Assembly: GCF_000400715.1 (NCBI RefSeq)
Contig: NZ_KE007346.1
Span: forward strand, 124,001-188,000
DNA: 64,000 nucleotides
Direction of reading: 5' to 3'
From: Acinetobacter genomosp. 15BJ
GTDB taxonomy: Bacteria > Pseudomonadota > Gammaproteobacteria > Pseudomonadales > Moraxellaceae
The notes beneath the pieces are model-generated. The model was not told the DNA's origin, did not search any database, and saw nothing but the letters and a program-made list of their open reading frames with translations. Positions 1-9,621 of this stretch are shown here, piece by piece. The translations under genes were made by a program, and so were the position numbers. Position 1 is the stretch's first letter; every line of letters begins with the position of its first letter.

Positions 1-831
1 AATGTTTAAACGTCCTTTGACGTTAATGATTTCATTTTTAAAATCTTGAGAAACGAGTTTGCCAAAGTTGTCGTAATCGCTAGAACCTTGGTTCTCGCTA
101 TAATCAACCGAAGCTGCGTACTGTTCTTTTTCTACACCGATTTTTGCACTATAGCCTTTTTGATCAAATGAAGCAGTAGCTGCATTTTTTACATCTTTTA
201 CAGGTGTACCATCTGTTTCTAAGCGTTGACCACGGATTTGTGCATAGAAACCGTTTTCAGCTAGATCGGCACCGATGACAGATTTATAGGTTTTATTTTC
301 ACCAATTTCACCTGTTACAAAAGCAGAGGTTTTTTCTGGTGTTTTAGAAATCAGTTGCACGACACCTGAGATTGCATCAGTACCATATAAGACTGACGCA
401 GGGCCTTTTAATACTTCAATTTGCTTAATATCAGTTGTATCAATAAAAGGTAAAGAGGCTGTCCCAGAGGTTGCTGAATTCAGGCGAACACCATCTCTTA
501 AAACAAGCGTTTGGTTTGAATTACCACCACGCAGGAAGATAGATGCAGCTTGTCCATAGCCACCGCTTTGTACCATATTGATTGAAGCATCGGTTTCTAA
601 TAGTTGAGGTAAAGATGCGATTGGTGATTGTTCCAGAATCTTAGGTTCAATAATATTGATTCGTGCAGGCACTTCACTGATTTTTTGTTCAGTACGAGAT
701 GCAGTCACAACAATCGTATCTAGCGTCGCAGTTTTATCGCTTGATTGATCTTGAGCAAAAGCAGGTGAAGAAAACCCCATCGCAATAGCGATAGCACCAA
801 CTAAACGAGTCGGTTTAAAAACAGTAGACAT
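1..831 (-). CDS. btuB: TonB-dependent vitamin B12 receptor BtuB-like, 3' part cut by window edge
   Basis: The ATG is at 831 on the minus strand, and 277 codons are visible before the window edge. The protein begins with a signal peptide (hydrophobic stretch ending SSPAFA, about residue 26), then a TonB box (DTIVVTASR, about residues 38-46). The plug domain follows, with typical TBDR phrases such as LRGGNSN, VLKGPASVLYG and AISGVVQLISK. The family imports a large ligand across the outer membrane using TonB energy. The cobalamin riboswitch directly upstream indicates the ligand is cobalamin. The C-terminal barrel lies outside the window, so full length and integrity cannot be judged. Confidence 0.85.
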   Translation of the reverse strand, partial: MSTVFKPTRLVGAIAIAMGFSSPAFAQDQSSDKTATLDTIVVTASRTEQKISEVPARINIIEPKILEQSPIASLPQLLETDASINMVQSGGYGQAASIFLRGGNSNQTLVLRDGVRLNSATSGTASLPFIDTTDIKQIEVLKGPASVLYGTDAISGVVQLISKTPEKTSAFVTGEIGENKTYKSVIGADLAENGFYAQIRGQRLETDGTPVKDVKNAATASFDQKGYSAKIGVEKEQYAASVDYSENQGSSDYDNFGKLVSQDFKNEIINVKGRLNI

Positions 832-874
832 GCGCGCTCCAGACATTCACCCGTCGTGAATGATAATGTGGAAG

Positions 875-1060
875 TAAACAACAAGCAGGTCTCCGGACTT
901 CACTATAATCATTAAATGAATGATGTTACTCATCATCTTCCCACATCATACCGATGCAGTGATTTGGCGTTGAGCTGAGATGAGTGATTCGGTGTTACCG
1001 TTGCGAGGGCAGTGTTGGACTTACACCAACTTCCCTATAAACAAAAGAATTTGCTTTAGA
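875..1060 (-). promoter_or_regulatory. Cobalamin riboswitch (B12 element)
   Basis: Read on the minus strand, the segment starts near 1040 with a GGGAAGTTGGTGTAAGTCC-like block and a CTGCCCTCGCAACGGTA-like core. It ends at 883-897 with AGTCCGGAGACCTGC, the conserved B12 box. These are the signature blocks of the cobalamin riboswitch class, in the right order and spacing. It sits about 50 nt upstream of the btuB-like start codon. B12 binding would be expected to repress the receptor, most likely at translation, because I see no clear intrinsic terminator between the B12 box and the ATG. Confidence 0.92.
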
Positions 1061-1199
1061 CTTGTTGCAAGATTACGCAAAGTATAAAGTGTTAACGTTT
1101 TTTAAACAATTGCATTTCCGAATGAACTTTGCCCAAAGCAAGTCAAATTGCATTACAATGCGAGAGTTTCAAAAATATTTAGTTTAAATTGGACAGCTC

Positions 1200-1859
1200 A
1201 TGCGCCAAAGCCAAATGCGAACTCGCGCCAAGATTTGTGGAATTACCCGAGCACAAGATATCCAAGCCGTTGTAGAATCAGGGGCAGATGCGATTGGTTT
1301 TGTATTTTTTCCACCTAGTCCACGACATGTTAGTATCGAGCAAGCCCAAACCTTGGCAAAGCTGGTACCACCTTATGTGCAGCTGGTCGGCTTATTTGTA
1401 AATGCCAGTGCTGAAGAAATACAAACGGTGCTTGATTCCGTTCCTTTGGATGTATTACAACTACATGGCGATGAAACGCCAGAACAATGTCAATTGATTG
1501 CAACACACTGTAAACGCCGTTGGTATAAAGCCATTCAAGTCAAACCTGATTTAGATGTTGTGGCTGAAATCCAGCGTTATCAAGCAGCGGGAGCTAGTGC
1601 TGTCCTGTTGGATGCATGGCATCCTGAACTGAAAGGCGGCACAGGGCATAGTTTTGACTGGACCCAATTCCCACAACTTGAAATTCCACTTATTTTGGCA
1701 GGTGGCTTGACCCCTGAAAATGTCAGTGAAGCTATTGATACTACAGCTGCTTTTGCTGTAGATGTCAGCGGAGGCGTCGAGTCCGCAAAAGGTATAAAAG
1801 ACCAACAACTGATTGAAAAATTTATGCAAGGAGTCCAACGTGGATCAGCAAAGCCCTAG
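1200..1859 (+). CDS. trpF: Phosphoribosylanthranilate isomerase
   Basis: This enzyme converts N-(5-phosphoribosyl)anthranilate to CdRP in tryptophan synthesis. The TIM-barrel motifs are present: KICGIT near the N-terminus with the catalytic Cys, [24 protein letters not shown], and DVSGGVES with the catalytic Asp. The ORF is 219 aa from 1200. A second ATG at 1215 would give 214 aa and start closer to the conserved KICGIT, and neither has a strong ribosome-binding site, so the start is uncertain. The 3' end overlaps trpB by 20 nt, suggesting translational coupling. Confidence 0.95.
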   Translation: MRQSQMRTRAKICGITRAQDIQAVVESGADAIGFVFFPPSPRHVSIEQAQTLAKLVPPYVQLVGLFVNASAEEIQTVLDSVPLDVLQLHGDETPEQCQLIATHCKRRWYKAIQVKPDLDVVAEIQRYQAAGASAVLLDAWHPELKGGTGHSFDWTQFPQLEIPLILAGGLTPENVSEAIDTTAAFAVDVSGGVESAKGIKDQQLIEKFMQGVQRGSAKP

Positions 1860-3084
1860 TCAAAAAAATCAAGTGATTGACTACACCCAGTTTCCAGATG
1901 CTCAAGGGCATTTCGGTATTCATGGTGGACGTTTTGTATCAGAAACGCTGATGGCTGCACTTGAAGACCTCGAAAGTCTTTATGGTCGTATGAAGAATGA
2001 TGCTCAATTTTTGGCAGAGTTTGACCGTGATCTTGCGTTCTATGTTGGTCGTCCTAGTCCACTTTATTATGCTGAACGATGGTCTCAGCACCTCGGCGGT
2101 GCGCAAATTTATCTGAAACGTGAAGACCTGAACCACACGGGTTCGCACAAGGTGAATAACACCATTGGTCAGGCTTTATTAGCAAAGCTATCAGGTAAAA
2201 AGCGCATCATTGCGGAAACAGGCGCGGGTCAGCATGGTGTGGCGACCGCAACCATTGCAGCACGCTTGGGCATGGAATGTGTGGTGTACATGGGTGCTGA
2301 AGACGTGAAACGTCAGGCTATGAATGTCTACCGTATGCGTTTGTTGGGTGCAACGGTGGTGCCTGTGCAAAGTGGTTCAAAAACATTGAAAGATGCCATG
2401 AACGAAGCAATGCGTGATTGGGTAACTAATGTTGATAGCACCTATTATGTGATTGGTACTGTGGCAGGTCCACATCCATATCCGCAACTGGTTCGTGATT
2501 TCCAGTCGATTATTGGTCGTGAAGCGCGTCAACAAATTCAACAACAAGCAGGGCGTTTACCTGATGCTTTAGTGGCTTGTGTGGGTGGTGGTTCAAATGC
2601 AATGGGCTTGTTTTATCCATTCCTGAATGATCAAGACGTGAAAATGTACGGTGTTGAAGCCGCAGGTTATGGTATTGAAACGGGCAAACACTCTGCACCA
2701 TTAAATGCAGGTCATGTGGGCGTGTTACACGGAAACCGTACGTATTTGATGTCTGATGAGCAAGGTCAGATCATTGAAACACATAGTATTTCAGCGGGTT
2801 TGGACTATCCGGGTGTTGGTCCTGAGCATAGTTTCCTGAAAGATATGAACCGTGTTGAATATGTGCCAATCAATGATGATGAAGCCTTACAAGGTTTCCG
2901 TGATCTCACTCAAATCGAAGGGATTATTCCTGCGCTTGAAAGCTCACATGCGATGGCTTACGTGACTAAACTCGCGCCAACCATGTCGAAAGATCAAATC
3001 ATTATTGCAACGGTTTCAGGTCGTGGTGATAAAGACTTGATGACGGTTGCGCGTATTGATGGTGTTGAAATGGTTGAGATGTAA
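1840..3084 (+). CDS. trpB: Tryptophan synthase beta chain
   Basis: This subunit condenses indole with L-serine using PLP, in complex with TrpA. I chose the GTG at 1840 because AAGGAG lies at 1828-1833, six bases upstream. The product then starts MDQQSPSQK and is 414 aa, close to family length; the upstream ATG at 1813 lies inside trpF. PLP Lys is about K104 in HTGSHKVNN, and the phosphate loop is [17 protein letters not shown] near residue 25 is the usual N-terminal motif. The partner trpA is not adjacent but about 8 kb downstream. Confidence 0.97.
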   Translation: MDQQSPSQKNQVIDYTQFPDAQGHFGIHGGRFVSETLMAALEDLESLYGRMKNDAQFLAEFDRDLAFYVGRPSPLYYAERWSQHLGGAQIYLKREDLNHTGSHKVNNTIGQALLAKLSGKKRIIAETGAGQHGVATATIAARLGMECVVYMGAEDVKRQAMNVYRMRLLGATVVPVQSGSKTLKDAMNEAMRDWVTNVDSTYYVIGTVAGPHPYPQLVRDFQSIIGREARQQIQQQAGRLPDALVACVGGGSNAMGLFYPFLNDQDVKMYGVEAAGYGIETGKHSAPLNAGHVGVLHGNRTYLMSDEQGQIIETHSISAGLDYPGVGPEHSFLKDMNRVEYVPINDDEALQGFRDLTQIEGIIPALESSHAMAYVTKLAPTMSKDQIIIATVSGRGDKDLMTVARIDGVEMVEM

Positions 3085-3093
3085 GTTTTCACA

Positions 3094-3606
3094 ATGCCAA
3101 GTTTATTTATGGTGATGTTGGGTGGTCGACATGCCAGAGCCAATACCGAAGTGCATGATGTGGTAATGGCAATAGGCGAATCATTGTCTGAAGTCATACC
3201 TCAGCTCAAACAGGCTTGGTTTGGTGAATCCAAAGGCTTGCATATCGATGCTTGGGCACAGATTTCAGGTGTGCAATCACAAGGCGTGAATTATCAAATT
3301 CAGTTTTCCGATGCAGCACCGTCTGTTTTGGATGAAAAATTATATTTGATTAACTTAGGTGGATATTCACTTAACACGTTTGGTGAATTACATAGCTACC
3401 ATTTGGTGGTTGCATCCGATGCAGTGATTGCAAAACAGTTGGGTAAACAATTTATCGAACAAGATTGGCATAAACCGCATACCGATCGTGTGGTGGATGT
3501 CGATGATTGTATTCCAATTGATCATGTTGCAGGGCGTTATATCCATTTGATTCAAGATGAGTTTAATCCTACAGTTTGGGAAAATACCTATCTGACCTTG
3601 GATTAA
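3094..3606 (+). CDS. DUF1543 domain-containing protein
   Basis: This is a 170-aa cytosolic protein starting 9 nt after trpB, so probably co-transcribed with trpFB. The N-terminal MPSLFMVMLGGRHARANTE and the HDVVMAIG and INLGGY segments match the DUF1543 family as I remember it. The family has two similar alpha/beta halves and no established biochemical role. There is no signal peptide or membrane segment. The position downstream of trpB does not by itself indicate a role in tryptophan synthesis. A strong palindromic terminator follows. Confidence 0.8.
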   Translation: MPSLFMVMLGGRHARANTEVHDVVMAIGESLSEVIPQLKQAWFGESKGLHIDAWAQISGVQSQGVNYQIQFSDAAPSVLDEKLYLINLGGYSLNTFGELHSYHLVVASDAVIAKQLGKQFIEQDWHKPHTDRVVDVDDCIPIDHVAGRYIHLIQDEFNPTVWENTYLTLD

Positions 3607-3624
3607 TCGATAGATAAAATAAAA

Positions 3625-3656
3625 AACAGGGAAGCCATGGCTTCCCTGTTTTTTTA
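3625..3656. terminator. Bidirectional intrinsic terminator
   Basis: A perfect 26-bp palindrome (AACAGGGAAGCC and its complement, 3625-3650) is flanked by A-runs and T-runs. It lies between the convergent DUF1543 gene and nucleotidase gene and can serve both. Confidence 0.92.
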
Positions 3657-3668
3657 GTACGTATGCCG

Positions 3669-5447
3669 TTAAGGAAGCACTTTGATGCGATCGGTTTTAG
3701 GTGCAGTCAGTGGTGAGTACTGCACCACATATTTTTCTAAGGCATCAATATCTTGTCCACCACCGACTGGATTTTTACCTTCTTTTAATACCGTGAAGTT
3801 ATCACCACCATCTGCGAGGAAGCTGTTGACTGTCACACGATAAACCTTGCTATCTACCAGTGCTTGCCCTGCAACTAAGATATTGCTGGCGCGTGGGGAA
3901 GTCGAGTTGTCTTTCTTATATGAATAACTGAACTCTTTTGATGGCTGTAAGATACGAACTGTGGCTGTGTTTGCACCTGACCATTGCTGTTCTAACACAT
4001 CACGAATCTGTTTACCTGTTAGGCTAAGGGTCACAATTGAATTACCAAAAGGCTGTACGGTAAAGACATCACCAAAGGTGATTTGATTACTACTATTCAC
4101 CAATAAGTCGGCACGAACACCACCCGGATTCATGAGGGTAAAGTCAGAGCCTTGATTACTTGCTGCTAGTGCCATGGCCTGTTGTGCATCGGCAATTAAA
4201 TTACCGAGTGGGCTTTCACCACTTTCGGTGGCATTACGATTAATCACACCGTTGGCTGTACCGACCACACGGGCTGAAATGGTGGTGACGGCTTGGCGAT
4301 ATTTATCCAAAATCGCTTCAATACTTGGGGTTTTATTGAATTTCTCATATAGATCAGTCAAGTTCACTGTAGTTGTACCAGAGGTATAGGCTTCACTTTG
4401 AATCGGAACTTGTTTGGCATCCTTCTTAATCACATCACCTGTTTTGCCATCCAGTTCTAATTGAATATTGGTAATGGCTGTACCATATTGCCCCGCAGAA
4501 GTAAGTAAGAACGGTTTTTGAGGATTCTTAGTGGCATAGTCACAGATATAAGACTGATGCGTGTGGCCAGAAACGACAACATCGACTGCGGGATCTAAGC
4601 GATCTAAGATACCGAGTAATGGACCACTGAGACCATCACAGGTTTTTTTATTAAACTTGGTACTTGGTGCCACACCTTCATGCACCACCACCACAATCGC
4701 TTCAATCCCTTGTTTTTTTAATTCAGGAATCAAGGCATTGACCGTATCGGCTTCGTCATGAAAGTCGACATCTTTAATGCCCGCAGCTGACACGATACTT
4801 GGTGTTGCTTTCAGGGTCATCCCGATAAAGGCAACTGGAATACCGCCATAAGTTTTAACTTTATAGGCAGGGAACAGGGTTTTCTTGGGATCAGCCTTCA
4901 TTGAGACATTGGCGGCCAAGAAATTGAATTTGGCACCCTCAAATTTTGGATTGATCTGGCAGGGTTTAGCACTGGTATATTGCTGACAGCCACCATTTTG
5001 CAAACGACGTAATTCATCGGTCCCGCGGTCAAATTCATGATTACCAACCGCGTTGAAATCAATCTGAATATCATTCATGGTTTCGATGGTGGGCTCGTCT
5101 AAGAACAGCGATGATGTGAGCGGCGAGGCGCTAATTAAGTCACCTGCTGAAACCACCGCATTATTGGGGTATTGAGCGCGTAGTTTTTTAATGGCATCGG
5201 CAAAATAACTGACCCCACCAACTGGAATGCGTACGGTTTTACTATTATCGTTTGGATCATCTGCTTCAATGAAGCGTTTTGGTGGTTCTAAATTACCGTG
5301 AAAGTCGTTAAACGCAAGGATGTTGATATTCTGATTTTTGCGTTCAACCGTTGGCGTTCCGTTATTATCGTCATTGTCATTACAAGCTGTTAAAGCCAGC
5401 ATCATGAGACAGAGTACGTTTGCTTTTAATAGTCGTTGAGTCGTCAT
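3669..5447 (-). CDS. Lipoprotein 5'-nucleotidase / 2',3'-cyclic phosphodiesterase family
   Basis: This 592-aa enzyme resembles UshA/CpdB and would hydrolyse nucleotides to nucleosides in the periplasm. I start it at 5447 (MTTQRLLKAN) so that a lipoprotein signal peptide with lipobox LTAC is at the N-terminus; an in-frame start at 5534 would add 29 residues before it. Metallophosphoesterase motifs are all present: FNDFHGN, GDLISASP, GNHEFDRG and SGHTHQSY. The C-terminal nucleotidase domain shows NPGGVRADL, FGNSIVTLSLTG and FLADGGDNF. It is probably anchored to a membrane. Substrate preference cannot be read from the sequence. Confidence 0.9.
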   Translation of the reverse strand: MTTQRLLKANVLCLMMLALTACNDNDDNNGTPTVERKNQNINILAFNDFHGNLEPPKRFIEADDPNDNSKTVRIPVGGVSYFADAIKKLRAQYPNNAVVSAGDLISASPLTSSLFLDEPTIETMNDIQIDFNAVGNHEFDRGTDELRRLQNGGCQQYTSAKPCQINPKFEGAKFNFLAANVSMKADPKKTLFPAYKVKTYGGIPVAFIGMTLKATPSIVSAAGIKDVDFHDEADTVNALIPELKKQGIEAIVVVVHEGVAPSTKFNKKTCDGLSGPLLGILDRLDPAVDVVVSGHTHQSYICDYATKNPQKPFLLTSAGQYGTAITNIQLELDGKTGDVIKKDAKQVPIQSEAYTSGTTTVNLTDLYEKFNKTPSIEAILDKYRQAVTTISARVVGTANGVINRNATESGESPLGNLIADAQQAMALAASNQGSDFTLMNPGGVRADLLVNSSNQITFGDVFTVQPFGNSIVTLSLTGKQIRDVLEQQWSGANTATVRILQPSKEFSYSYKKDNSTSPRASNILVAGQALVDSKVYRVTVNSFLADGGDNFTVLKEGKNPVGGGQDIDALEKYVVQYSPLTAPKTDRIKVLP

Positions 5448-5649
5448 GGTTTTTGATCGAGTGGTATAAGATTGTTTTTTAAAATAAAAGGTCTGTATGA
5501 ATCTTTGATGAAATTGTGAGCTAAAAAAGACCATTAAGGGCTTGGATTTATCGGGTAAAATGTGAATTAAGTTGCACTTCTTTATATAAAAATAGTAGTA
5601 AATTTGATCACTTACAGTCTATTATGGGCGTAGATGCGACCTAGCAATC

Positions 5650-6657
5650 ATGGAATATAAAATGAATTTGATACAAGCCAATGGTCAGCCGCGTTATGGC
5701 CGTTTTGAGCAAGTACCTTCGCGGATTAATCTGGACGACTATATTTATAAAACGCCTTATGGACAGGTGTTAACAGGCTGGCGCAAACAACTTAAATATA
5801 AAAAATTTAAATTCTGTGGCTTACAGCATGAGCACTACAGCATTGGGGTAGCGATTGTTGATTTATCTTGGGCAGGTCATGGTTTTTTCTATGTTTATGA
5901 TCATCAGTCTAAAAAAGTGATTGAGTGGAATGCAACCCAACCACTGGCATTAAAAACACAACTCGATGAACAGCCATTGTTTAGTCAAAGCTCTTTTAAA
6001 AAATCGGCTTATCAATTCGATATGCAACATGCCAATGGGGTGCGCTACATTCAAGTGACCAAACATGGTGAAGTACAGCTGAAAGCCCGAATTTTTTGTG
6101 CGGGTACGGATGCTTTAAGTTTGTGTAGTCCAACAGGGATTAATGGTTGGACTTATACCCAGAAGCAAACCACATTGGCGGTTGAGGGATTCTTTATCAG
6201 CCCAGATCGACAACAGATTGAATTTAATGCCCATAGCCTTGCAGCTTTGGACGATACCTGTGGTTTCCTCCGTCCTGAAACCGCTTGGTTCTGGTTGTCT
6301 TGCCAGTTCCGTAATGCGCAGGACCGCCGGATTGGGCTCAATCTTGCTTCTGGGGTCAATGAAAGTTTTGGCAATGAAAATGCGTTATGGGTGAATGGAC
6401 GTTTGTATCCGCTGACAGATGTTTTATTTGAGCAGCAAAGTGAAAATGTCTGGTCCATTCGCTCGTTAGGTGAATGTTTAAATTTGGTAGTAGAAACAGG
6501 CTGGTGTCGTTTCGAAAATATTAATCTGCGTTTAATCGGCAGCCAGTTTAATCAATGGCAAGCCAAAGTCAGTGGCACCATTGCCCACGAACAGGTTGAG
6601 TTGGTGTCATTAGATAATGAATATGGTCTTTTAGAACAGCATTATGCGAAGTGGTGA
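5650..6657 (+). CDS. DUF2804 domain-containing protein
   Basis: This 335-aa protein matches DUF2804, whose members begin with a short MxLxxxNGQPRYG-like segment and carry the KYKKFKFCGLQHEHYSIGVA-like region seen near residue 50. The fold is thought to be beta-rich and the function is unknown. It is monocistronic, divergent from the nucleotidase gene. MNLIQANGQ (ATG at 5662) is an alternative start five codons inside. There is no signal peptide or membrane helix. Confidence 0.8.
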   Translation: MEYKMNLIQANGQPRYGRFEQVPSRINLDDYIYKTPYGQVLTGWRKQLKYKKFKFCGLQHEHYSIGVAIVDLSWAGHGFFYVYDHQSKKVIEWNATQPLALKTQLDEQPLFSQSSFKKSAYQFDMQHANGVRYIQVTKHGEVQLKARIFCAGTDALSLCSPTGINGWTYTQKQTTLAVEGFFISPDRQQIEFNAHSLAALDDTCGFLRPETAWFWLSCQFRNAQDRRIGLNLASGVNESFGNENALWVNGRLYPLTDVLFEQQSENVWSIRSLGECLNLVVETGWCRFENINLRLIGSQFNQWQAKVSGTIAHEQVELVSLDNEYGLLEQHYAKW

Positions 6658-6883
6658 TGTTTTAAACTATGAGTTTTTTTCTTGTATTAAATATGCCATA
6701 GTGAAATGAGGTTGTAGGTATAAATATTAATCATGTGGAGCATTGTTTCACAAGACTTCATAATACAATATTAGAAAGGGGTAATATTCAGTTATGTGTT
6801 TTTATTATTCATAAGTTGGAATGTATAAAGATAATATTGATATTTTTATTCCATAGAAAGAGCTGAAGGGTAGTAATTTTTAA

Positions 6884-7279
6884 ATGATTAAATCAGCAGA
6901 GGAATTTATTTTACTTCGAAATAGTGAAACACATGATGAATATATGCGTGCAGCCTATGAAAATGCTTCTGACCTTGTTTGGATAGATGTCATTTCCAGA
7001 TTTCCAGAAATGAGAGAATGGGTTGCATATAATAAAACTGTGCCATTAAATATATTGGAAACTCTAGCAAGAGATAAAAATGAATCTGTTCGAGCGACAG
7101 TTGCTATGAAGAGAAAGCTTAGCCCAGAGTTGTTTGATTTATTATCCCGAGACAATAGTGAGGAAGTTCGTCATAGAATAGCATGTAATAAAAAAACGCC
7201 AATTTATATTCTGAAAATGCTTACCAATGATCCAATAATGTTTGTTCGTGAAGCTGCTTTAAAACATGTTGTAAATTAA
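6884..7279 (+). CDS. Small HEAT/LRV-like repeat protein
   Basis: This 131-aa protein is built from helical repeats of about 24 residues: VAYNKTVPLNILETLARDKN, then VAMKRKLSPELFDLLSRDNS, then IACNKKTPIYILKMLTNDP. Each repeat has the pattern V/I-A-x-N-K-x-x-P followed by IL-x-x-L-x-x-D. This resembles leucine-rich-repeat-variant and HEAT repeats, which act as protein-binding scaffolds. The gene is more AT-rich than its neighbours and lies alone after a 226-nt gap, which may mean it was acquired. There is no catalytic motif and no partner can be named. Confidence 0.7.
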   Translation: MIKSAEEFILLRNSETHDEYMRAAYENASDLVWIDVISRFPEMREWVAYNKTVPLNILETLARDKNESVRATVAMKRKLSPELFDLLSRDNSEEVRHRIACNKKTPIYILKMLTNDPIMFVREAALKHVVN

Positions 7280-7289
7280 TAAATTACCT

Positions 7290-7327
7290 TGCTCTACCAC
7301 CTTATGGTAGAGCATTTAATTTTTATT
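7290..7327. terminator. Intrinsic terminator
   Basis: A 10-bp stem, TGCTCTACCA (7290-7299) with TGGTAGAGCA (7305-7314), is followed by a T-rich tract on the plus strand. It lies between the convergent repeat-protein and hydrolase genes. Confidence 0.85.
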
Positions 7328-7336
7328 TCAAATCGA

Positions 7337-8212
7337 CTAAAGCCCCGCTTGCCAGAACGCTTCACCCGCTGCAATCGGATCATTGGTTTTAGCCAAAGTA
7401 TCAATCCAGACATCATACTGGCGAATAACAGGATGTTGATTCGGATGGAAATCTTTTTTAAACCAGTCGCTATATTGTGCTCTTTTCGCCGTTAAAATAC
7501 CGTTACGACCAAAGAACCACGGTAAACCTTTACGTGCCATATCCAGACGTTGTCTCAAGTTGAAACCATCGGTTTTAAGCATTACATCAGTACGGTACAA
7601 GGTAAAGCCAAACATCATCACTGTGGTAAAGACCAAGGCAAAGCGACGGGTTGCTTCTGGCACTTCACCTACTTCTCGCATTACATCAAAAGCCACATCA
7701 CGATGTTCCATTTCTTCAATCGCATGCCAAGCAAAAAGCGCACGCACAAATGGATCAGCTTCTGCTAGGGTTTCTTTTTTACTATAGAAGGTATCAGCCA
7801 TCAGTGCGGTTAAATGTTCGGCAGCTGCGGTCATGGCAATGTTGTATTGTGGAGAGCGATTCTTAAGTTCAAATCTAAAAATTTTCTTTAAACGCGTGGT
7901 GAACTGATCTACAGGCATGCCTTGATCTTTCATGACTTGGTTCATTTTGTCATGCGCAATGCCATGTTGTGCTTCCTGACGGATAAAATCAGCAACACGT
8001 TCCTGCAAGTCTGGATCATCAATCCTGTCACGGAATAAACGGACGCATTCGATAAAATAACGTTCGCCATCTGGGAAAGTGAGGCTTAAAGCATCAAACA
8101 TACGAGTACGGAACGGATCACCCCCAAACCAGAAGCGTGGCGCTTGATCGAGGTGGAAGTCCAGTTTGGTTCTGACAACAGGATCAACTTGATAGGAAAC
8201 ATGTGCATTCAT
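7337..8212 (-). CDS. Metal-dependent hydrolase (PF10118 / COG3687 family)
   Basis: This 291-aa protein contains the family's conserved patterns: FPDGERYF near residue 47, FIRQEAQHGIAHDKMN around residues 90-105, AAAEHLTALMAD, and AIEEMEHRDVAFDV. The repeated E-x-x-H pairs resemble a ferritin-like di-iron or metal site. The family is annotated as predicted metal-dependent hydrolases without a proven reaction. It is divergent from the AraC-type regulator starting at 8329, and the 116-nt gap could hold a shared control region. Regulation by that neighbour is an inference. Confidence 0.85.
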   Translation of the reverse strand: MNAHVSYQVDPVVRTKLDFHLDQAPRFWFGGDPFRTRMFDALSLTFPDGERYFIECVRLFRDRIDDPDLQERVADFIRQEAQHGIAHDKMNQVMKDQGMPVDQFTTRLKKIFRFELKNRSPQYNIAMTAAAEHLTALMADTFYSKKETLAEADPFVRALFAWHAIEEMEHRDVAFDVMREVGEVPEATRRFALVFTTVMMFGFTLYRTDVMLKTDGFNLRQRLDMARKGLPWFFGRNGILTAKRAQYSDWFKKDFHPNQHPVIRQYDVWIDTLAKTNDPIAAGEAFWQAGL

Positions 8213-8328
8213 CTTGACTATTCCTTGTTTTTCTTCATGAACTCAGTATGAAAAAACTCCGATGAAATGTTTTGACAGTTACAGCCAAGTTTTATACAAA
8301 TAACGACAGATCAGGATGAGATTGGCGT

Positions 8329-9351
8329 ATGTCAGTTAAAATAATCATTGGATATTTGCGATTGTTTAATCGTGTTTTACAACAGGAACAAATTGATTTG
8401 TCTAAAGTTGTTGCGCCTGAACTTTGGCAAGCCTTTCAAGCCTGTTTAGAAAATCCAGATGAAAAAGACTTTGATGTTGAACGCTACGCCTTATTGTTAC
8501 AGGCCGCTCAGCCACACTTTACTCGTCCAATTACGTTGGTACTGGCTGAACATGCCAACCTACAAGATTTGGGGTTAATGGGCTATTTGGCATCGACCAG
8601 TATCGATCTACAGCAAGCCTTGCAATTATTACAACGTTATTATTCTTTGGTATTTAAACAGACCAATTTAGAGCAGCTCGATGTACAACAATTTTCTGAA
8701 TATATTCAAATTGTTTGGAGTGCATCCTACAGTGATTATCGGGAAATGTATGAGTTGAATCTGGCCTTGATCTTTAAAATTTCTCAATCGATTGTGCAAG
8801 ATGCTTTGGTTCCCCCTCAGATGATTCAATTTGGTTATGCACCGCATACTGCGCTTTATCATTTTGAAAAATTTTATGGCTGTCCGATTCAAATTCAGCA
8901 GGGGCAATATGCCATCCGCTTTTCCAATCAAATTTTAAAGGCAAAAAGTATTGCCGCGGATCAGCAATTGAACCATGTGTTATCCACTCAGGCACAACAG
9001 TCATTGAACAGTGTCAGTTCTTTTGAGGTTCAGCAGCAACAATTTCGCCAAAAGATACATGGCTTTATCGAGCAAGGTTTATTGCAGCAGGAAGAGGTGT
9101 TGCAAAGTTATGTGGCGAAGCGTCTGCATTGTTCAGAACGTACTTTGCAACGTCAACTTAAGGCCTATGAGCTGAATTTTCAGGATGTGTTGGACCAGTA
9201 TCGTTTAGAACAGAGCAAATTGTATTTACAGCAGGGTAAGTCTTTTTCTGAGATTGCGGAGCGATTGAATTATGCCGATCAGAGTGCGTTTGGACGTGCA
9301 TTTAAGCGTTGGACAGGAGTTACGCCCAAGCAGTTTTTAAAATCTCTTTAG
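8329..9351 (+). CDS. AraC-family transcriptional regulator
   Basis: This 340-aa regulator has an N-terminal ligand-sensing domain of the arabinose-binding type (residues about 15-200), followed by an AraC HTH domain. The HTH shows VAKRLHCSERTLQRQL (first helix-turn-helix) and IAERLNYADQSAFGRAFKRW with TGVTPKQF at the end. It is divergent from the metal-hydrolase gene, its likely target by the usual AraC arrangement. The inducer is unknown. AGGATGAG lies about 8 nt upstream of the start. Confidence 0.9.
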   Translation: MSVKIIIGYLRLFNRVLQQEQIDLSKVVAPELWQAFQACLENPDEKDFDVERYALLLQAAQPHFTRPITLVLAEHANLQDLGLMGYLASTSIDLQQALQLLQRYYSLVFKQTNLEQLDVQQFSEYIQIVWSASYSDYREMYELNLALIFKISQSIVQDALVPPQMIQFGYAPHTALYHFEKFYGCPIQIQQGQYAIRFSNQILKAKSIAADQQLNHVLSTQAQQSLNSVSSFEVQQQQFRQKIHGFIEQGLLQQEEVLQSYVAKRLHCSERTLQRQLKAYELNFQDVLDQYRLEQSKLYLQQGKSFSEIAERLNYADQSAFGRAFKRWTGVTPKQFLKSL

Positions 9352-9435
9352 ATTTTAGATCAAACTTTTAATTAATAAGTGAGTTTAGCTAAGGTTGTTT
9401 AATTGATGAATAATCAGATGGGTTTGATATTTTCC

Positions 9436-9530
9436 TTACTTTTCAGGGATGAAAAGTAACAAAAATCCTCTGTAGGACTGACGGTACGTCCATGTTACCG
9501 CAGTCCAACGGGCGACATCCATGTCGCCTG
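9436..9530. repeat. Three tandem hairpins, REP/MITE-like element
   Basis: In the gap between the AraC regulator and the antiporter there are three adjacent inverted repeats. They are TTACTTTTC/GAAAAGTAA (9436-9444/9451-9459), GGACTGaCGGTA/TACCGCAGTCC (9475-9506, one bulged A), and GGCGACAT/ATGTCGCC (9511-9518/9521-9528). The GC-rich second half stands out from the AT-rich surroundings. I believe similar strings recur in Acinetobacter intergenic regions, but cannot verify this here. Confidence 0.6.
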
Positions 9531-9621
9531 CCACGATAGTAGATTGTCGCTTAAATTAAAGAATTATTAAAAATGTAAGAGTCGTTGCTATATTCAATAT
9601 TCAATGATTACTCCAAAATTT

